The position numbers and the translations under genes are program-made. From positions 57,695,102 through 57,759,101 of the forward strand of contig OX578285.1 of the NCBI GenBank assembly GCA_951217055.1: 64,000 nucleotides of DNA, given 5' to 3'. Positions 11,145-22,105 of the stretch are shown here, one piece after another (within the stretch, counting starts at the first letter, position 1; each line of letters starts with the position of its first letter). The DNA is from Gerris lacustris. Its lineage: Eukaryota; Arthropoda; Insecta; Hemiptera; Gerridae. A model generated the notes under the pieces. It was not told the origin of the DNA and searched no databases. It was given only the letters and a program-made list of their open reading frames with translations.

Positions 11145-11545
11145 AAGGTTTTATTCACTATAATTAAGTTCAAATAATATCGGTTGAAGCAACTTAATTA
11201 GTAACTATTACAATATAAAGTGGTCGAAACAAGTTTGTATTAAACGTATAATAAAACTAAAAGAAAAAAACCAATCGGTAAATCATAAGAATAACAATAA
11301 ATCGACTGTTTTCATTTAATTTTTATTTACTATGATTAAGTTCACACAATATCGGTTGAAGCTACTTAATTAGTAACTATTACAGTATAAAGTGGTCGAT
11401 ACAAGTTTGAATTAAACATATTTGATTAATAAAACTAAAAGAGCAAAGCCAATCGGTAAATCATAAAAATAACAATAAACCGATTGTTTTCATTTACGTT
11501 TTATTTACTATGATTAAGTTCACACATTATCGGTTGAACCAACTT
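11145..11545. repeat. 172-178 bp tandem repeat, about 2.3 units
   Basis: The anchor ATCGGTTGAAG recurs at about 11179, 11351 and 11529. Units share ACTTAATTAGTAACTATTAC, TAAAGTGGTCGA and CCAATCGGTAAATCATAA. Divergence of roughly 10 percent suggests an older duplication. Confidence 0.8.
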
Positions 11546-11779
11546 TACTACGGTTGATCAAACCAAAAAAAAAAAAATAATAAATTGAGTTAAAATAAAG
11601 TCACCTGAGTAAGAGTTTTTTAAACAATTTGAAACATTTAAGTTAGTTTAAAATAAAATACATCATTGGAAAGCAACTGTTTACGTACTTTTATTTATAA
11701 TTATAATACCTAACTTTACTTATAATGATCAGAAATTACAAATACGTTGTTTACTTACATATGTTACTATTTCGTTATA

Positions 11780-12536
11780 CAGTAGTCTCGTAATCCGGGT
11801 TTAACGGGACCGAACCCAGTCCGGATTAAACGGAATCAGTTTTAATGTGTCTGTAGAACAAGCTTTAGTAGAGTAAAACTATTAAAATCGAGGTTTTTAT
11901 CGTAAAAATTACTTCTGTTGGTCTCCAAAACATGCTTGTACATCGTAGGTCCACTATTTAAGTTAAGAGCTGTTCTGTCCCCAGTCATGTCAAATATCAA
12001 ATGAATTAAAATAAAATAACAGTCTATTACGCAGGTGGCAGGTATAGAAGGGACTTCCTGAGAAACAGGCTGAATTCCGATATGAAATTCGAGGAGCGAT
12101 AATCATTTCACAAAAAGTTGAGACATTAGACATTGTCGGCTTGGCAAAATTTCATGGAACTGCGTTGAGTCGCCGCTACATGTTTCTTAAAACCCTTCCC
12201 CATCTCAGTCACATATAATTTTATTTCCTGGAATACACTTCCTTTATATCTTCCGCCTTACATTTCTATGGAACCGAAACAGATTTATCGATGTTCTTAC
12301 TTATTCTTAAATCTGTTAATTTTTAACAAAATGCCGGGTATTCCTCGTGTTAGACTGTTTGAATATACATCTATAAACTATACTAGGAACAATTTTATTT
12401 ATTTTAATAGACAATAAAAGCAGAAACTCCAATTATCTTAACAATTAATAAATTTTAACAGGCCCTGGTTCCAATTTGTACATAGTTTTTGGCCCGTCCG
12501 GATTATACGGATGTCCGTATAAACGAGACTCTACTG
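11780..12536. mobile_element. pogo/Tigger-like transposon relic
   Basis: The element begins CAGTAGTCTCGTAATCCGG and ends CCGTATAAACGAGACTCTACTG, giving imperfect TIRs of the CAGTAGA-CTCG-TTATCCGG type known from pogo/Tigger families. It is flanked by TA on both sides, the target of that superfamily. The 757 bp interior has no usable ORF, so it is either a deleted derivative or strongly decayed. Confidence 0.65.
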
Positions 12537-14043
12537 TACATACAAAATAATTATCTATATTCAATAAATTCTAATAATTTAAACTGACAAAAAATAGAAC
12601 ATAGCCTCTAAAAATAAGTAAAATGTGAATGTAATTCAAAAAAGGTAAATAAAATTATTCATGTAATGAAAATAGTTCTACTCTAAGATGTATCATTTCT
12701 TAACAATTATTGTTAAGTAACTTATTTTTACATTAATTAAATAAAGTCATAACAACTCAAATATGAAGTATTTTAATTTAATATATTATTAGGTGGAATC
12801 CAAGGTGGGCGGATGTTCAGTATTGTTTGTTTATTTCTTTATTTAACTAAGAAAAATATTGAAGTGGAAATTGAATGTGACAAGTTACTAAAATGGATAA
12901 TTTAATTATATAATAAATATAAATAAAGTAGAATAATAAAAAATACTTTTTTTTTTTTTTTAATGAAAATATATTGAACTTCAAAATATTCATTCATGAA
13001 CATATGTGCTTATTAATATATGTCTACATATGTTAAGCTCAATAATTTTGTTGTGTTTTCGATATTAATTTAAATTCAATTTTAAAAATCGAATAATTTG
13101 GAATATTAAATAAATATATACATTATAGTGCCTAGTAATAAGATTTAATATTAAACTAAATAATTTGGTAACTTTAAAAATGTATATTTATATCCTTATA
13201 ATAGTAAACTTTTTAATTTTCTTTCCAAACTTTTTTTTATTTTTATTTTTTATAAAATTAATTGATATCATAGAATAAGAACAAAAAATTGAATATCTGG
13301 AAAGAAATAAACTTGATAATTGCATATTATTAATTTTTAAATAAAAATATTAACACTAAATCAATAACTCTTAAAATAATATAAACATTATATATATTAT
13401 TGATAACAAATAATCTATTGTCTTTGAGGATGTTGATTAGACCGTGTCCGCCATATTTTATTTTAGAGGTCGAAACGACCTTTTGCATTTGACCTTGGGG
13501 CCCTTGTTTAATTATAGTCATGAATGTATAATCATTTTTTTAATAATTATAGTTTTAGACCATTATAAGTATTCTATATTATGGAAGACATATTTAAAAG
13601 AACGGTTATATATTGCTTCATTTCAGATTGATGTATACCTGTTTAGAAATTAAATATATTAATGTTACGGCAAAAGATAATAGGTTTATAACTTTGGTTT
13701 GGTAAAAGATCGTTTGTGTACAATGAACAATGTATTTTTCAATAATAAGATAGAATCGATGGTAATGGTAGCAACTAATGGAAGGTGGGCAAGTCAACAT
13801 ATTTGCGGAAGTATTCTGCTATTTGCGTGTTTTAAAGTTCTTTACAAGTAGTTAAGTTGCTATACATATTTCAGATTGTATTCAATCATTTGATAATTGT
13901 CATTGTGTTGTACACCTTGGGAAAAAATATTTGTTTTCAACTATGTTGAAAGAATTAATTTAAATTATTTCTTTATAATTATATTATGGTTACATTGAAA
14001 TATGAATAAAATTTATATCTTATATAAGGTCTTTGTATAATCA
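12537..14043. other. AT-rich spacer, no gene recognised
   Basis: About 1.5 kb of AT-rich DNA. Short open frames around 13330-13800 overlap each other on both strands and show no family motif. Confidence 0.5.
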
Positions 14044-14193
14044 AGTTAACACGATGGTAGTAGTGGTAAGTTAACACGATGGTAGTAGTGGTAAGTTAAC
14101 ACGATGGTAGTAGTGGTAAGTTAACACGATGGTAGTAGTGGTAAGTTAACACGATGGTAGTAGTGGTAAGTTAACACGATGGTAATAGTAGGA
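14044..14193. repeat. 25 bp tandem array
   Basis: Six units of AGTTAACACGATGGTAGTAG plus GTGGT; the first five are identical. It ends where TAGTAGTGG changes to TAATAGTAGG. Confidence 0.95.
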
Positions 14194-14309
14194 TTATATT
14201 GCTAACCACATTAACTTAACACGTTGGAAAGGCGTTTTCGATAAGGTATTTGAGATTAATAAATAAGGATTTGCTAATCTTTACGGCAAAAAAATAGGCA
14301 CTTCTTTAA

Positions 14310-14475
14310 ATTGTTACTCCCCTTATAAATAAAACAGAAGGGAGTAACAATCTAAAGTAGGTGTACGGAATGTTCTTCTTTAGACTGTTCCTATATGATA
14401 TTCCTTTGTCCCAAAGTAACATTGGACTAAACATCCCTTTGTCTTATTAGTTATTCAGTCAGTCATTTAAAAACA
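14310..14475. repeat. Hairpin repeat family, copy split by an insertion
   Basis: This is a relative of 9645-9960. It begins TTACTCCCCTTATAAA and contains AGTAACAATCTAAAG, GTGTACGGAATG and CTTCTTTAG. The family resumes at about 14716 with GGGAGTAACAATCTAAAGAAG after the ribozyme-bearing insertion. Confidence 0.65.
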
Positions 14476-14702
14476 CTGATCTAGTATAGGTCCAGAGTTG
14501 GGTGGGCATCGTCGGGCCCCTGATGAGTCGGACGCGACGAAACGATGCAGGCGTAATGCCTAGCCAACATCTTAATGACGCAATGTCTGATGTTGGAACA
14601 GTTCCTATGTGTCACGCTTGCGTGGCACATCCCTTGGTGTCTCTCACAAATTGTGTAGCCTATTGCAGTGTGCAAAAACACGGTATTACATTGCTGATGT
14701 AT
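14476..14702 (+). mobile_element. Hammerhead-bearing SINE-like insertion
   Basis: A 227 bp segment interrupts a dispersed repeat and is flanked by CATTTAAAAACA (14464-14475) and CATTTAAAAAACA (14703-14715). This is a 12-13 bp duplication differing by one A, of the size typical of LINE-machinery insertions. It is less AT-rich than its surroundings. It contains a hammerhead core (14506-14548) and then hairpins at 14549-14561, 14564-14596 and 14607-14630; the last has ten pairs capped by CUUG. No convincing RNA polymerase III box was found. The 106-codon frame across it looks incidental. Confidence 0.65.
14506..14548 (+). ncRNA. Hammerhead ribozyme (type III layout)
   Basis: All core elements are present in order. 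Stem III is GCAUCGU (14506-14512) with ACGAUGC (14542-14548), seven perfect pairs. The cleavage triplet is GUC ending at 14513. CUGAUGA lies at 14520-14526. Stem II is GUCG (14527-14530) with CGAC (14535-14538) capped by GACG. GAAA lies at 14539-14542. The weak point is stem I: only GGGCCC lies between cleavage site and CUGAUGA, giving one or two pairs in cis. As GGGCCC is self-complementary, two molecules could form a six-pair stem I. Motif match is strong; activity is unproven. Confidence 0.75.
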
Positions 14703-14825
14703 CATTTAAAAAACATAGGGAGTAACAATCTAAAGAAGTACCAAAAAATATTCTATAATTTTTATAAAACTCGATTTATATTAGTGTTTACAAGAATTTA
14801 CGTCAGAATACTTAGATTATGAAAA

Positions 14826-14935
14826 ATCAAATTATAATTATTATTAACAACGGGAGATTGTAATAATAATTATAATTTGATTTAAATTAAAATTTAAACT
14901 TTCCGTAGTATGAATACTACCAAAATCTTAAAAAT
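14826..14935. repeat. SINE-tail-like inverted repeat
   Basis: Arms AATCAAATTATAATTATTATTA and its inverse flank ACGGGAGA. This is followed by AATTTAAACTTTCCGTAGTATG and AATACTACC, as in the SINE-related sequence at 40020-40225. It is probably an inverted pair of tails of the same SINE family. Confidence 0.6.
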
Positions 14936-15517
14936 GAATTTAGATTATGAAGTATGCGTATCCACATCAACGCCATTAACCGAGTTTTAATAATAATAAT
15001 TAATTAATTAATTTATAATTACTCTAAGATTTTATGTTAACTTTGATTCACACCACGTGTCCATTCGTGTTTAGAGTATGTTATGACCAACTGAAGTTTT
15101 GATCTCATTATTGGAAGCATGCTTAAGGACTTTAAGATTAAAATACCAACGATTTATTATGCTATTTTACTTTAGCATCGCCTACTTTATACCTTAATGA
15201 CACTTGTTGAAATAAATCGAAACGAAAGACATTCTAGTTTAGTTATCAATATTATTAATATTAGTTCAATAACTAAATAATTTACTTTCTTATACTCTTT
15301 ATAGCAAACATAAACAAACACACACACAAACCAAGTAATACTATCATACTCTGGTAAACGAATCATGATGATCTTACTTAATAGTGTAAGTTATTGTTAT
15401 TATTATTAGAATTTTATAAAAACAAAATCTGTTATTGAAAATATGTGCTTATTAAAATCTATTTTGTCATTACCAGAAGCTTTGATAATTTGCCATTGTG
15501 CTAATTAAAAAAATAAA

Positions 15518-15520
<3 letters not shown>
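14936..15520. other. AT-rich spacer, no gene recognised
   Basis: Contains a short CA-rich stretch near 15310. Nothing else stands out. Confidence 0.45.

Positions 15521-15579
<59 letters not shown>
15521..15579. repeat. (AT)n microsatellite
   Basis: An uninterrupted AT run of about 59 bp. Confidence 0.95.
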
Positions 15580-15584
<5 letters not shown>

Positions 15585-15900
15585 AAAAAATTTCTTTGTT
15601 TTATAATTTCTTGAATTCAACATTTTTTTTTAGCAGTGTGAATATTGTTTTTAATTATGGTAAAGGTGGGAAAATAAAATTTGAAGTTATTATAATCAAT
15701 GAGTTCATAATTAAAGGAGGTTAAAATATAGGTTAATAAGCTAATTTGAAAAATTTTCTGAGGTGTTTTCAATATGGTTCGCTATGTAAATTCAGATATG
15801 TAATTAAAATATAATTTATTGGATTTATTGAAATTAGAACGAAATGTAATATTGATTAATCAGTGTCGAGCCCAGTGAAAATAACTTCAAACTAATTGAT

Positions 15901-16086
15901 ATGCAATCTCTTGCGGCTAGAGTAAAAATAACAATACTTGTTTTCAAGTTAAGACCACTTCTCGAAGGATGTGCAATCTGTCTTGAAAGAGGACTGACTT
16001 TTGTCGAGAAACGGTCTCTACCAGAAAATGTAGAACGTCATATACTCAAGCAGAGGGTGTCGGCATTCGACAAAGTGGTTGGTTGA
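15901..16086 (+). CDS. Short ORF of unknown status
   Basis: A 61-codon frame starting at ATG, in a stretch with more balanced base composition than its flanks. Its residues (charged, with one C-A-I-C pair near residue 27) match no family I recognise. It may be a host exon, a fragment of a mobile element gene, or chance. No splice context could be confirmed. Confidence 0.2.
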   Translation: MQSLAARVKITILVFKLRPLLEGCAICLERGLTFVEKRSLPENVERHILKQRVSAFDKVVG

Positions 16087-16259
16087 GTTGCGAACCATGA
16101 ACACGCGAAAGGGCTTGTTGGATATGTGCAAAAAGCTGGAGGATAATGCGTCACACGGTGCGGTAATCCTTAGGTAACTTTTTATCAGACGACTCACCGT
16201 TTGTTAGCATTTTGAGAACTGTTAAGACGGTAATGGCTTGAACCATTGTAGCTCGAAAT

Positions 16260-16730
16260 ATACTCATTTTGTCAAGCCAATAAGGTGTGTACCATAGTGA
16301 TGTGGTTTATGGTAAGGACTGGAGGCTGAGAAGGAGCGCACGTCCCTGGGTGCCCTATGGAGAGGGGAGGGATCCGGGATGTGGATATCCTGTGAACGGT
16401 GGCCAGTGGGGGAAGGACAGACTTCCTGTGTCCAGCCCCACTCTGGAGCGATAACCTCTGCAACTGTAACCCAAAGGCTACAGGTGAACTTCTCCCACCT
16501 GTATCTAATGATGATCAAGCTACAACCCGCCTCCAGCCACTTCTAACCCTCCTCCGACCTTCCACCCTCCGAGATATCTGTTGATCCGTTGGAGGACCTT
16601 GAAGCCGACCCGACAATTCTGCACTAGAAGAATTTCAAGGGTGCTAGCTATCTCGGCGAATTTCCCATTAAGCGAGCAAATCAAGCCAGGGTAAAACAGA
16701 AGTTTCAATGTCTGAACTGCCAAACAACTA
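16260..16730. other. GC-rich island of unknown origin
   Basis: About 470 bp at near 55 percent GC by eye, in a region otherwise around 70 percent AT. Open frames on both strands cross it (16264-16518 minus and 16399-16584 plus), so none can be singled out as coding. It could be the 5' region of a non-LTR retrotransposon, a CpG-containing promoter, or part of an exon. Confidence 0.4.
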
Positions 16731-17027
16731 AAAATAATACATTTACTCGATACAATGTCACCATATTAATTTAGCTAGTGAAGTGTCTATTGTATATGTG
16801 GTAGTCTACGTGAATTTTTTTAGGGCACCCATGTAACTAGTAGTTTTGGAAACTGTAGACCTCACAACAAAAAAAGAAAGACAAAAAAAAATCCATATAC
16901 CTAGATTTTAATGGCATCAAGGAACATCCGCATGCTAAATATAAAAAAAAATATTATGAAACATTTTTCAAAAAAATGTTGAAAAATAAAACAAACATAG
17001 ATTTTAATGACTGTAAGGTAATATATA

Positions 17028-18063
17028 CAGGGTGGTCCAAAAGTCTCCCCCCCCTCTTAACTTTTGAACGGTTTGAGATAAATTAATGAAACTTGGGGGA
17101 TCTCTACCATGCAAAGGGAAGTTTGTTTTCATGCAATCACCCACTAGGGGCAACCACCCACTTTGCCCCCAGGCCACCCAACTTCAAAATTTCAAATTGG
17201 AGCGTATATTTTTGACAGCATATTTGGATTCTACGGTGAAAAATAATAAACTTTTACTTGAAACTATTTTTTCTATCTCCAATATTTTGCCCCCTACAGG
17301 GGGGCAAAGATAGCAAAATTACCCTTCCGAAATAGTAAAAAAATAACACTTAGATCGTTATAAAATCTAAACGGTTTGAAATAAAGTCATGGAACTTGGA
17401 GGATCTGTACCATGTAAAGGGAAGTGTTTAATCATCCACTCGCGTACTAGGGGCAACCTCCATTTTGCCCCCAGGCGATGAAATCTACGATTTTTAAACC
17501 TTTGCCCCCCTATAGGGGGCAAAATATTAGAGGTAGAAAAAAAAGTTTAAAGTAAAATATTTTTATTTTTTGCCGTAGAATCTAAATCTGTTAAAACATA
17601 TACATTCTAGGACAAAATTTTGAAGTTAGGTGGTCTGGATCAAAATGGGAGGTTGCCCCTACAGCGCGGTTGCATGAAAACAAACTTCCCTTTACATGGT
17701 ACAGATCCTCTAAGTTTCATTAATTTATCTCTAACCGTTTAGATTTTACAACGAATTATCGGTAGGGTAATTTTGCTATCTTTGCCCACCTATAGGGGGC
17801 AAAATATTGGGAATAGAAAAAAAAGTTGCAAGTAAAAGTTTATTATTTTTCACTGTAGAATCCAAATATGCTATCAAAAATATACACTCCAATTTGAAAT
17901 GTTGAAGTTGGGTAGCCTGGGGGCAAAGTGGGTGGTTGCCCCTAGTGGGTGATTGCATGAAAACAAACTTCCTTTTGCATGGAAGAGATCCCCCAAGTTT
18001 CATTAATTTATCTCAAACCGTTCAAAAGTTAAGAAGAGGGGGGGAGACTTTTGGACCACCCTG
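17028..18063. mobile_element. 1 kb foldback element
   Basis: The ends CAGGGTGGTCCAAAAGTCT and AGACTTTTGGACCACCCTG are perfect inverses, flanked by TATA on both sides, compatible with a TA target. Nearly the whole element is an inverted repeat. Inside each arm is a second, diverged unit with the same AACGGTTTGAxATAAA...ACTTGG-GGATCT...ACCATG-AAAGGGAAGT order, giving four units (two inward on each strand). Paired ORFs of 75 codons (17086-17313 plus and 17776-18003 minus) are mirror images and probably not genes. Confidence 0.8.
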
Positions 18064-18524
18064 TATACATTGTAATAATATGCCACGATGTCATGCAATG
18101 TTGGAATACAAAATTCCAAAAAAAAAAAATCAAAAAATAAAATAATAATATAATAAAAATAAAATATTCCTACTGGTTAATCGGCATAAGCCGTAGATAA
18201 GTTATTTAAAGAACACCATTTAAATGTTTAACTGGATAGCAAAGTGTGTTTAGATTAGTTGAGTCTTTCTTGATTCCCATATCTCTTGTTTAATCTTATC
18301 TTGGCTATCTTGGTTAACACTACTTTCTTCTTGAATTCTATTATTACATATTTTTTAAAGATGCTAAGAGCACTTGTGAGAGGTGATCAAATACGTAAAA
18401 ATGAACCATCGATTGATGTGTAAAGAGAAATCTTCGTCCAGCAATGACCTAATACATTTGACGATCAATAAGGAACGTAAAAAGTCCAACGCATCACTAT
18501 GTTTTGGTTTAAGTTTAGGTCTAC

Positions 18525-18605
18525 CTTTAATTTACTCTTATTTTAATTTACTCTTATTTTAATTTACTCTTATTTTAATTTACTCTTATTTTAATTTACT
18601 CTTTA
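18525..18605. repeat. 16 bp tandem array
   Basis: About five units of ATTTTAATTTACTCTT, followed by diverged units up to 18640. Confidence 0.9.
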
Positions 18606-18644
18606 ATTTTAATATTTACTCTTTATTTTTAATCTTTTAATTTA

Positions 18645-18647
<3 letters not shown>

Positions 18648-18713
<66 letters not shown>

Positions 18714-18717
18714 TCTC
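18648..18717. repeat. (CT)n microsatellite
   Basis: A CT run of about 70 bp with one C insertion near the end. Confidence 0.95.
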
Positions 18718-18842
18718 TACTAATTTTAATTTATTCTTATTTAGGTTTACCTTTAAGTTGAATTTTCGGTTTTTCGGTTGAATCAAGAAGACGAATCCTA
18801 TCTTATTGTCTTTATTTTCCCGATATCATCTAAGTATTTTTT

Positions 18843-19561
18843 AGGGTCCGTAGGCAAAACCAAGGACCCTTATATTTTCCTGCGTGTGTCTGTCCGTCCG
18901 TCCTCTCGAGTGCTCTCACGGCCACACCTTTCGTCCGATCACTTTGAAATTTGGCATGTATGTGTCTTGTACCTCCCCACATATTTTAAAAATATAGCGA
19001 CTTAAAAAAAAAAAAAAAATCAAAAAAATTAGGGTAAAAAAACTTAAGGGTTAAATTTTTTTTTTTTTCGACACCGTGAGGGGTATCATATGAAAGGGTA
19101 CTTCGAGCTGATTACAAAAATATATAATTATTTGGTTATAACTTTGATAGGGCGAGCGTAGGCGAGTTTGAAGTGGGTGTGAAACGTGTCCCCCCCCCCT
19201 CTATCTCGCTTATGTGAAGTGCAAAAAATCTGAAAAAATTCCTGAACATTCTTCGACCAAAAGTAATGATACCACTTTTTGGAAATTTTGAAAAAAATAT
19301 TATTTTATTTTTTATTGACAAAATACGTTTTTTTTTTATAATTATGGTCTTTTCGATGTATTTATATGCTTGTAGTCCGGTGCAGTGGCAAAAAATACTT
19401 TATCAGAGTGTGTTTTGACAATATCAGACCCTTAGAATGGTTCAAAGTAAGCTTTTTAGCATTTTAAAAGAACACTGTTTATACACTTTACAGTTAAACA
19501 CAATATAGTGTGGCCTACGGACCCTCGCTGTGTGCTGACTAGCACACACTTGACCTGTTTA
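18843..19561 (+). mobile_element. Element B, full-length copy 2
   Basis: Same structure as 6138-6853: head hairpin AGGGTCC/GGACCCT, CTGTCCGTCCGTC tract, TTTGAAATTTGGCATGTATG, poly-C run, and end GCCTACGGACCCTCGC to TTGACCTGTTTA. Differences include the lengths of the A, T and C homopolymers. The ORF on the minus strand at 19136-19321 recurs in each copy and is a by-product of the repeat. Confidence 0.75.
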
Positions 19562-20070
19562 TTTAGTTATAAAGTTTCATACTTTAGGAATATCAGCGTG
19601 CTTTTAACTCTTTCTGTTAATGAAGTTAAAATGTTTGAATCTCTTTATCACACACTTCCTACAATCTATTCGTTTTTAAGTTTTTAGTAGCAAATTCTTC
19701 GACCAAAGTAATTCAGGAATCAGACAGTTCCTATCTCAACCAAGTATTTTTCGGAGTTCTGATTATTCGCTTTGCAATATTGAAAAAAACAAAATTGTAA
19801 TTTTTTTAATGAAAGAGTCTGGAGAAATCGTAGGCAGGCTTGTAATCCCGGGAGTGTGTATCGACCGGGTACTTGAGCCTCTACTTGCAAGACAACTTTT
19901 TAAATCTTCTTCACTAGTTTTCATATAACGAGAAAAGTCAAAGATGCCGAGAGAAAGTTATCACATTTTAATAAATCTAATAACCATGTTTTTAATAATA
20001 TAGTAGTTATTTTTTTTATAAAAACTATTTCTATGGCAATTAGTTAATTTCAGACACAAACACAACTATA
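19562..20070. other. Spacer, no gene recognised
   Basis: No repeat array or coding motif found. Confidence 0.45.
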
Positions 20071-20072
20071 TA

Positions 20073-20170
<98 letters not shown>

Positions 20171-20176
20171 TATATA
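20071..20176. repeat. (AT)n microsatellite inside a palindrome
   Basis: An AT run of about 87 bp is flanked by TATTATTTATATAT on the left and ATATAAATAATATA on the right, so the whole tract is self-complementary and could extrude a cruciform. Confidence 0.9.
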
Positions 20177-20244
20177 CTTAATTTTATATTATATCTTATG
20201 TATATATTTGTAATTTCTATTTCAAGATATGTTTACAATAAATG

Positions 20245-20246
<2 letters not shown>

Positions 20247-20282
<36 letters not shown>
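20247..20282. repeat. (ATT)n microsatellite
   Basis: About 12 units of ATT. Confidence 0.95.
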
Positions 20283-20283
<1 letters not shown>

Positions 20284-20827
20284 GTAATAATATGACGCGA
20301 TGCCAGGTAAACTTGGAATACTCTGTCCTTGAACAATGCGTACAACTCCAGGTAAAACTATAATACAAATTTTATATCTCTTTGAAGTATACTTAATTTC
20401 AATTTTGGTTATACTTAATTGTATAGCGGTTAATAATTAATCTATGCATACAAAAAATACATGTACCATTGACTTATTTATTGTTCTATAATCTCTTAAG
20501 CAACAATCTCGTTCTAAAATCATAGCTATTTTGGGTGTTTCACCAATCATTTGCATAATCGTGTTGTGTCCCGACGACGGCGACGACTCACCTCGAAATT
20601 ATTTGTTATTGCTAAGCTAAGGCAACCACATTTATTCTAATAAAAATAAATGTTTGTTTTGATTTGTTCGTCTTCAAATAGATATAATAACTTATTTAAA
20701 CAGATATCTAAATTAATTTACTTAATTTTACTTTTTTTCATAAATATCAAATTAAGCCGGATGCCATTACCTTAACCGTATGGTGTAAGATACTCCTGGA
20801 TTTTCTTTTCTGCAAAAATAATTTAGT

Positions 20828-21450
20828 TTGATTGATCATCAGACTACCACTTTCAGTTTAAATAATTTAGTATTAATCGATCATCAGACTGCCACTTTCA
20901 GTTTAAATAATTTAGTATTAATCGATCATCAGACTGCCACTTTCAGTTTAAATAATTTAGTATTAATCGATCATCAGACTACCACTTTCAGTTCAAATAA
21001 TTTAGTTTGATCGATCATCAGACTACCACTTTCAGTTCAAATAATTTAGTTTGATCGATCATCAGACTACCACTTTCAGTTCAAATAATTTAGTTTGATC
21101 GATCATCAGACTACCACTTTCAGTTCAAATAATTTAGTTTGATCGATCATCAGACTACCACTTTCAGTTTAAATAATTTAGTATTAATCGATCATCAGAC
21201 TACCACTTTCAGTTCAAATAATTTAGTTTGATTGATCATCAGACTACCACTTTCAGTTTAAATAATTTAGTATTAATCGATCATCAGACTACCACTTTCA
21301 GTTTAAATAATTTAGTATGATCGATCATTAGACTACCACTTTCAGTTCAAATAATTTAGTATGATCGATTATCAGACTACCACTTTCAGTTTAAATAATT
21401 TAGTATAATCAATCATCAGACTACCACTTTCAGTTTAAATAATTTATAAT
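20828..21450. repeat. 44-45 bp tandem array, about 14 units
   Basis: Units are built from ATCGATCATCAGACTACCAC, TTTCAGTT(T/C)AAATAATTTAG and a variable joint. Two subtypes alternate in blocks: one with GTATTA (45 bp) and one with GTTTG (44 bp). The ORF at 20828-21010 is a by-product. Confidence 0.95.
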
Positions 21451-22016
21451 TATGACTAGAGAGGTCAATAAAAAGTAATACAATAATATTGTCACCACAA
21501 TTTTATATAATTAAACATACGCGTTTCGACATTTATATAACCTTCAGTGCAAGTGTTAAATTAGTAAGTGAATGACTACGCTAACTAAGTGGTACCACAT
21601 AAAATCTAAGTCAAAACAACCAAAAATTTATTTAAATAATTTAGTTTGATTGATCATTAGACTACCACTTTAATTTAAAACAATCTAGTTTTATCGATCA
21701 TCAGACTACCACTTTCAGTTTAAATAATTTATAATTATGACTAGAGAGGTCAATAAAAAGTAATACAATAATATTGTCACCACAATTTTATATAATTAAA
21801 CATACGCGTTTCGACATTTATATAACCTTCAGTGCAAGTGTTAAATTAGTAAGTGAATGACTACGCTAACTAAGTGGTACCACATAAAATCTAAGTCGAA
21901 ACAACCAATCATTTATTTAAATAATTTAGTTTGATTGATCATTAGACTACCACTTTAATTTTAAACAATCTAGTTTTATCGATCATCAGACTACCACTTT
22001 CAGTTTAAATAATTTA
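21446..22016. repeat. 285 bp direct duplication derived from the array
   Basis: A segment starting TATGACTAGAGAGGTCAATA occurs at 21451 and 21736, spacing 285 bp, almost identical. Each holds ATACGCGTTTCGACATTTAT and ACTAAGTGGTACCACATAAA plus two diverged units of the 44 bp repeat. It forms a higher-order extension of the array. Confidence 0.9.
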
Positions 22017-22105
22017 GTGCGGTCATCTACGACTACGACTTTATAATTCAAGCAAAGATGATAAGTCGTCCTATTCTGATAACTTTTACTTGTAACGTGG
22101 AGTTG

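Noticed and set aside
14502..14822. 106-codon ORF across the ribozyme element
   Set aside because: It overlaps several perfect RNA hairpins and runs into the flanking repeat, with no protein motif.
17086..18003. Paired 75-codon ORFs
   Set aside because: They are mirror images created by the foldback element arms and contain no recognised motif.
19136..19321. 61-72 codon ORFs recurring at 6416, 8761 and 19136
   Set aside because: They recur because element B recurs; poly-C/G runs of different length shift the frame, so there is no sign of selection for a protein.
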